From the NCBI RefSeq assembly GCF_001456155.1, contig NZ_CP013293.1:3286001-3350000 (forward strand): a stretch of DNA of 64,000 nt, read 5' to 3'. Under the pieces are notes generated by a model. The model was not told the DNA's origin. It searched no databases and saw nothing but the letters and a program-made list of their open reading frames with translations. The position numbers were made by a program, and so were the translations under genes. This document shows positions 62,532 to 64,000 of the stretch, in pieces. Each line of letters opens with the position of its first letter. Position 1 is the first letter of the stretch. This DNA comes from Chryseobacterium sp. IHB B 17019 (GTDB taxonomy: Bacteria > Bacteroidota > Bacteroidia > Flavobacteriales > Weeksellaceae).

Positions 62532-62999
62532 TTAAAATTTAATTGTTACTAATGCTTTTTTAATCTCAGAGTACGGAATTTCTTTTTCCTCCTCCACATC
62601 TACTTTTCCTTTACCGATATCTTTCGGTTTGCGGTAACGCAGAATAAGCGTAATCTTTTCTTCATCTATTTTCGCCAGCTCACCCTCAATTTTCGTAGAG
62701 TCATTAAGTAAAACCTCAATTTCTCTTCCTAAATTTTTGGCAAACTGTCTCGGAGTGGCAAGAGGCTCGCTCAGTCCCGCAGACATTACCTGAAGGCTGA
62801 AGTCGTGCTCCTCACGATCCATATTGAATTCTATGGCACGGCTTGCGTCAAGGCAGTCCTGCAAAGAAACTCCATTGTCACCATCTAAAATCACTGTAAT
62901 GTCATCCCCCGCAGAAAATTTCAAATCAATAAGAAATAAATCTTTTCTGGTTTCAAGGAATTCATTTAATAATTCTTCAATTTTTTTTCTAAACTCCAT
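62532..62999 (-). CDS. rimP: Ribosome maturation factor RimP
   Basis: 155 residues from the ATG at 62999. The open frame extends further up, but that part covers the promoter and leader hairpin and is low in family likeness. RimP helps 30S assembly. Features: KIEELLNEFL helix, LIDLKFSAGDDITVILDGD, VSLQDCLDASRAIEFNMD, and VMSAGLSEPLATPRQFAKN, the region matched in most RimPs. First gene of rimP-nusA-infB. Confidence 0.92.
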   Translation of the reverse strand: MEFRKKIEELLNEFLETRKDLFLIDLKFSAGDDITVILDGDNGVSLQDCLDASRAIEFNMDREEHDFSLQVMSAGLSEPLATPRQFAKNLGREIEVLLNDSTKIEGELAKIDEEKITLILRYRKPKDIGKGKVDVEEEKEIPYSEIKKALVTIKF

Positions 63000-63029
63000 A
63001 CAATACTTAAAATCATGATTTACCGTACG

Positions 63030-63055
63030 AAAAAAGGCTTTCTTCCGAAGGCCTT
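63030..63055 (-). terminator. Possible attenuator in the rimP-nusA-infB leader
   Basis: On the minus strand arms AAGGC (63051-63055) and GCCTT (63034-63038) with an inner CTT/AAG pair, followed by T6. It lies between the promoter and the rimP ATG, where it could end transcription early. NusA, encoded in the operon, acts on such hairpins. Confidence 0.55.
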
Positions 63056-63081
63056 CGCATGTTTTTCCTGTAAATCCAATG

Positions 63082-63112
63082 CAAATATACAAAATTTTAT
63101 TAAAAAAGCAAA
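63082..63112 (-). promoter_or_regulatory. Promoter of rimP-nusA-infB
   Basis: On the minus strand TTTG (63109-63112), exactly 19 bases, TATATTTG (63082-63089): the full vegetative consensus. Confidence 0.8.
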
Positions 63113-63185
63113 ACATCTTATTATCAAGCAAATATGTTAATATTCATTTACATTAAATTAAAAGTGGTAATGAATGTATTTTTAT

Positions 63186-63193
63186 TATTTTTG
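63186..63193 (+). promoter_or_regulatory. -7 element for the UDP-glucose dehydrogenase gene
   Basis: TATTTTTG matches TAnnTTTG, 26 bases before the likely TTG start. Confidence 0.45.
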
Positions 63194-63219
63194 TCATTGA
63201 ATTTTTAAAAACATACATT

Positions 63220-64000
63220 TTGAATATTACCATTGTAGGAACAGGTTATGTAGGATTAGTTACAGGAACTACCTTAGCAGAACTTGGCAATTCAGTATAC
63301 TGTGTAGATATTGATGAGAAAAAAGTAGAAGGTATGAAAAACGGCGTCGTTCCCATCTATGAGCCGAACCTTGAAGAAATGTTCCTAAGAAACATTCAGG
63401 CAGAAAGATTATTCTTCACTACTGATTTAAAGGAAGCCTTAGACAAAAGCGAAGTTATTTATCTGGCCTTACCTACTCCTCCGGGAGAAGACGGATCCGC
63501 CGACCTTTCTTATGTACTGAAAGTTGCAAATGATATCGGGGAAATGATGACCGAATATAAGGTTGTCGTTAACAAAAGTACCGTTCCCGTAGGTACAGCA
63601 GATAAAGTAAGAGAAGTCATTGCTTCAAAAACTCAAATTCCTTTCGATGTAGTTTCCAATCCGGAATTTTTAAGAGAAGGTTTTGCTGTTGAAGATTCTA
63701 TGAATCCAGCGAGAGTGGTTGTAGGAGCAAGCTCTGAAAAAGCCCAAGATATTATGGCGAAGATCTATCAGCCATTTACCAATACCGGTATTCCTATTAT
63801 ATTTATGGATGAAAAATCTTCTGAGCTTACAAAATATGCCGCCAATTCATTTTTAGCCGTAAAAATTACCTTTATGAATGAAATCGCCAATTATTGCGAA
63901 AAAGTAGGCGCAGACGTTGATAAAGTGAGATTGGGAATGGGAAGTGACGACAGAATCGGGCACAGATTCTTATTTCCGGGCATCGGATATGGCGGAAGCT
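63220..64000 (+). CDS. UDP-glucose 6-dehydrogenase, 3' end outside the window
   Basis: 260 complete codons, starting at TTG (63220) because the Rossmann motif follows at once (NITIVGTGYVGLVTG) and no ATG stands nearby. Oxidises UDP-glucose to UDP-glucuronate with two NAD, for surface polysaccharides. Also visible: NKSTVPVGTADKVRE, SNPEFLREG and the start of the central helix (ELTKYAANSFLA). The frame stays open to the end of the window. Could also be a UDP-sugar dehydrogenase of related specificity. Confidence 0.92.
   Translation, partial: MNITIVGTGYVGLVTGTTLAELGNSVYCVDIDEKKVEGMKNGVVPIYEPNLEEMFLRNIQAERLFFTTDLKEALDKSEVIYLALPTPPGEDGSADLSYVLKVANDIGEMMTEYKVVVNKSTVPVGTADKVREVIASKTQIPFDVVSNPEFLREGFAVEDSMNPARVVVGASSEKAQDIMAKIYQPFTNTGIPIIFMDEKSSELTKYAANSFLAVKITFMNEIANYCEKVGADVDKVRLGMGSDDRIGHRFLFPGIGYGGS

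Noticed and set aside
62532..63131. Longer rimP starting at 63131
   Set aside because: The added 44 residues are encoded by the promoter and the leader hairpin and do not look like RimP; the ATG at 62999 fits the family.

Overview
The window looks like a chromosomal segment of a member of the Flavobacteriia, most likely Chryseobacterium or a close Weeksellaceae relative. The DNA is AT-rich. Promoters fit the Bacteroidota form (TTTG, about 19 bases, TAnnTTTG). The gene set includes SusC/SusD pairs, GLPGLI and GYDIA-family proteins, T9SS sorting domains, BshC (bacillithiol) and a Bacteroidota-style LptD. Genus assignment is inference from gene content, not from a search.

Layout. 1-12.7 kb: a truncated gene of unknown function, a lipoprotein, 5-formyl-THF cyclo-ligase, an extended TrhO, a Do-type periplasmic protease, a GNAT/7TM-LuxR pair next to a small secreted protein with a palindrome-rich leader, a GLPGLI protein, RidA, LptD and an N-acetylmuramoyl-L-alanine amidase. 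12.7-13.7 kb: three tRNA-Glu genes with rpsT and a small conserved gene. 13.7-21.9 kb: an integrated element of about 8.17 kb in the third tRNA-Glu. It is bounded by a 20-bp direct repeat and carries a tyrosine integrase split over two frames, an excisionase-like gene, a phage/plasmid-type Rep and five cargo genes. The cargo includes an HEXXH protease-like protein and a two-gene unit that shares a repeated winged-helix-like module. 22-27 kb: secreted superoxide dismutase, SCO1, a YHS lipoprotein, a heavy-metal P-type ATPase and a Fur-family regulator (metal and redox handling). 27.2-36 kb: an RHS/SpvB giant protein of 2306 aa with a C-terminal HEXXH domain, preceded by a small T9SS-sorted protein and followed by an overlapping lipoprotein gene that is a candidate immunity protein. 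36-40.7 kb: a SusCD pair behind a clear SAM-I riboswitch. 40.9-50.7 kb: aroQ, pckA, a GHMP kinase, fabD, a LysM/periplasmic-binding fusion, bshC and a porin. 50.8-58.1 kb: a second SusCD-lipoprotein operon divergent from a secreted subtilisin. 58.2-63.1 kb: rimP-nusA-infB with a possible attenuator in its leader. The window ends inside a UDP-glucose dehydrogenase gene.

The best candidates for something undescribed are: the tRNA-Glu element cargo (zinc-ribbon/winged-helix protein plus winged-helix/DUF4145-like protein next to an HEXXH protein); the RHS metallopeptidase toxin with lipoprotein immunity; SAM-riboswitch control of a SusCD transporter; and TrhO carrying a C-terminal beta-barrel like that of U32-family proteins. 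Everything here was read by eye from sequence; no database search was run.
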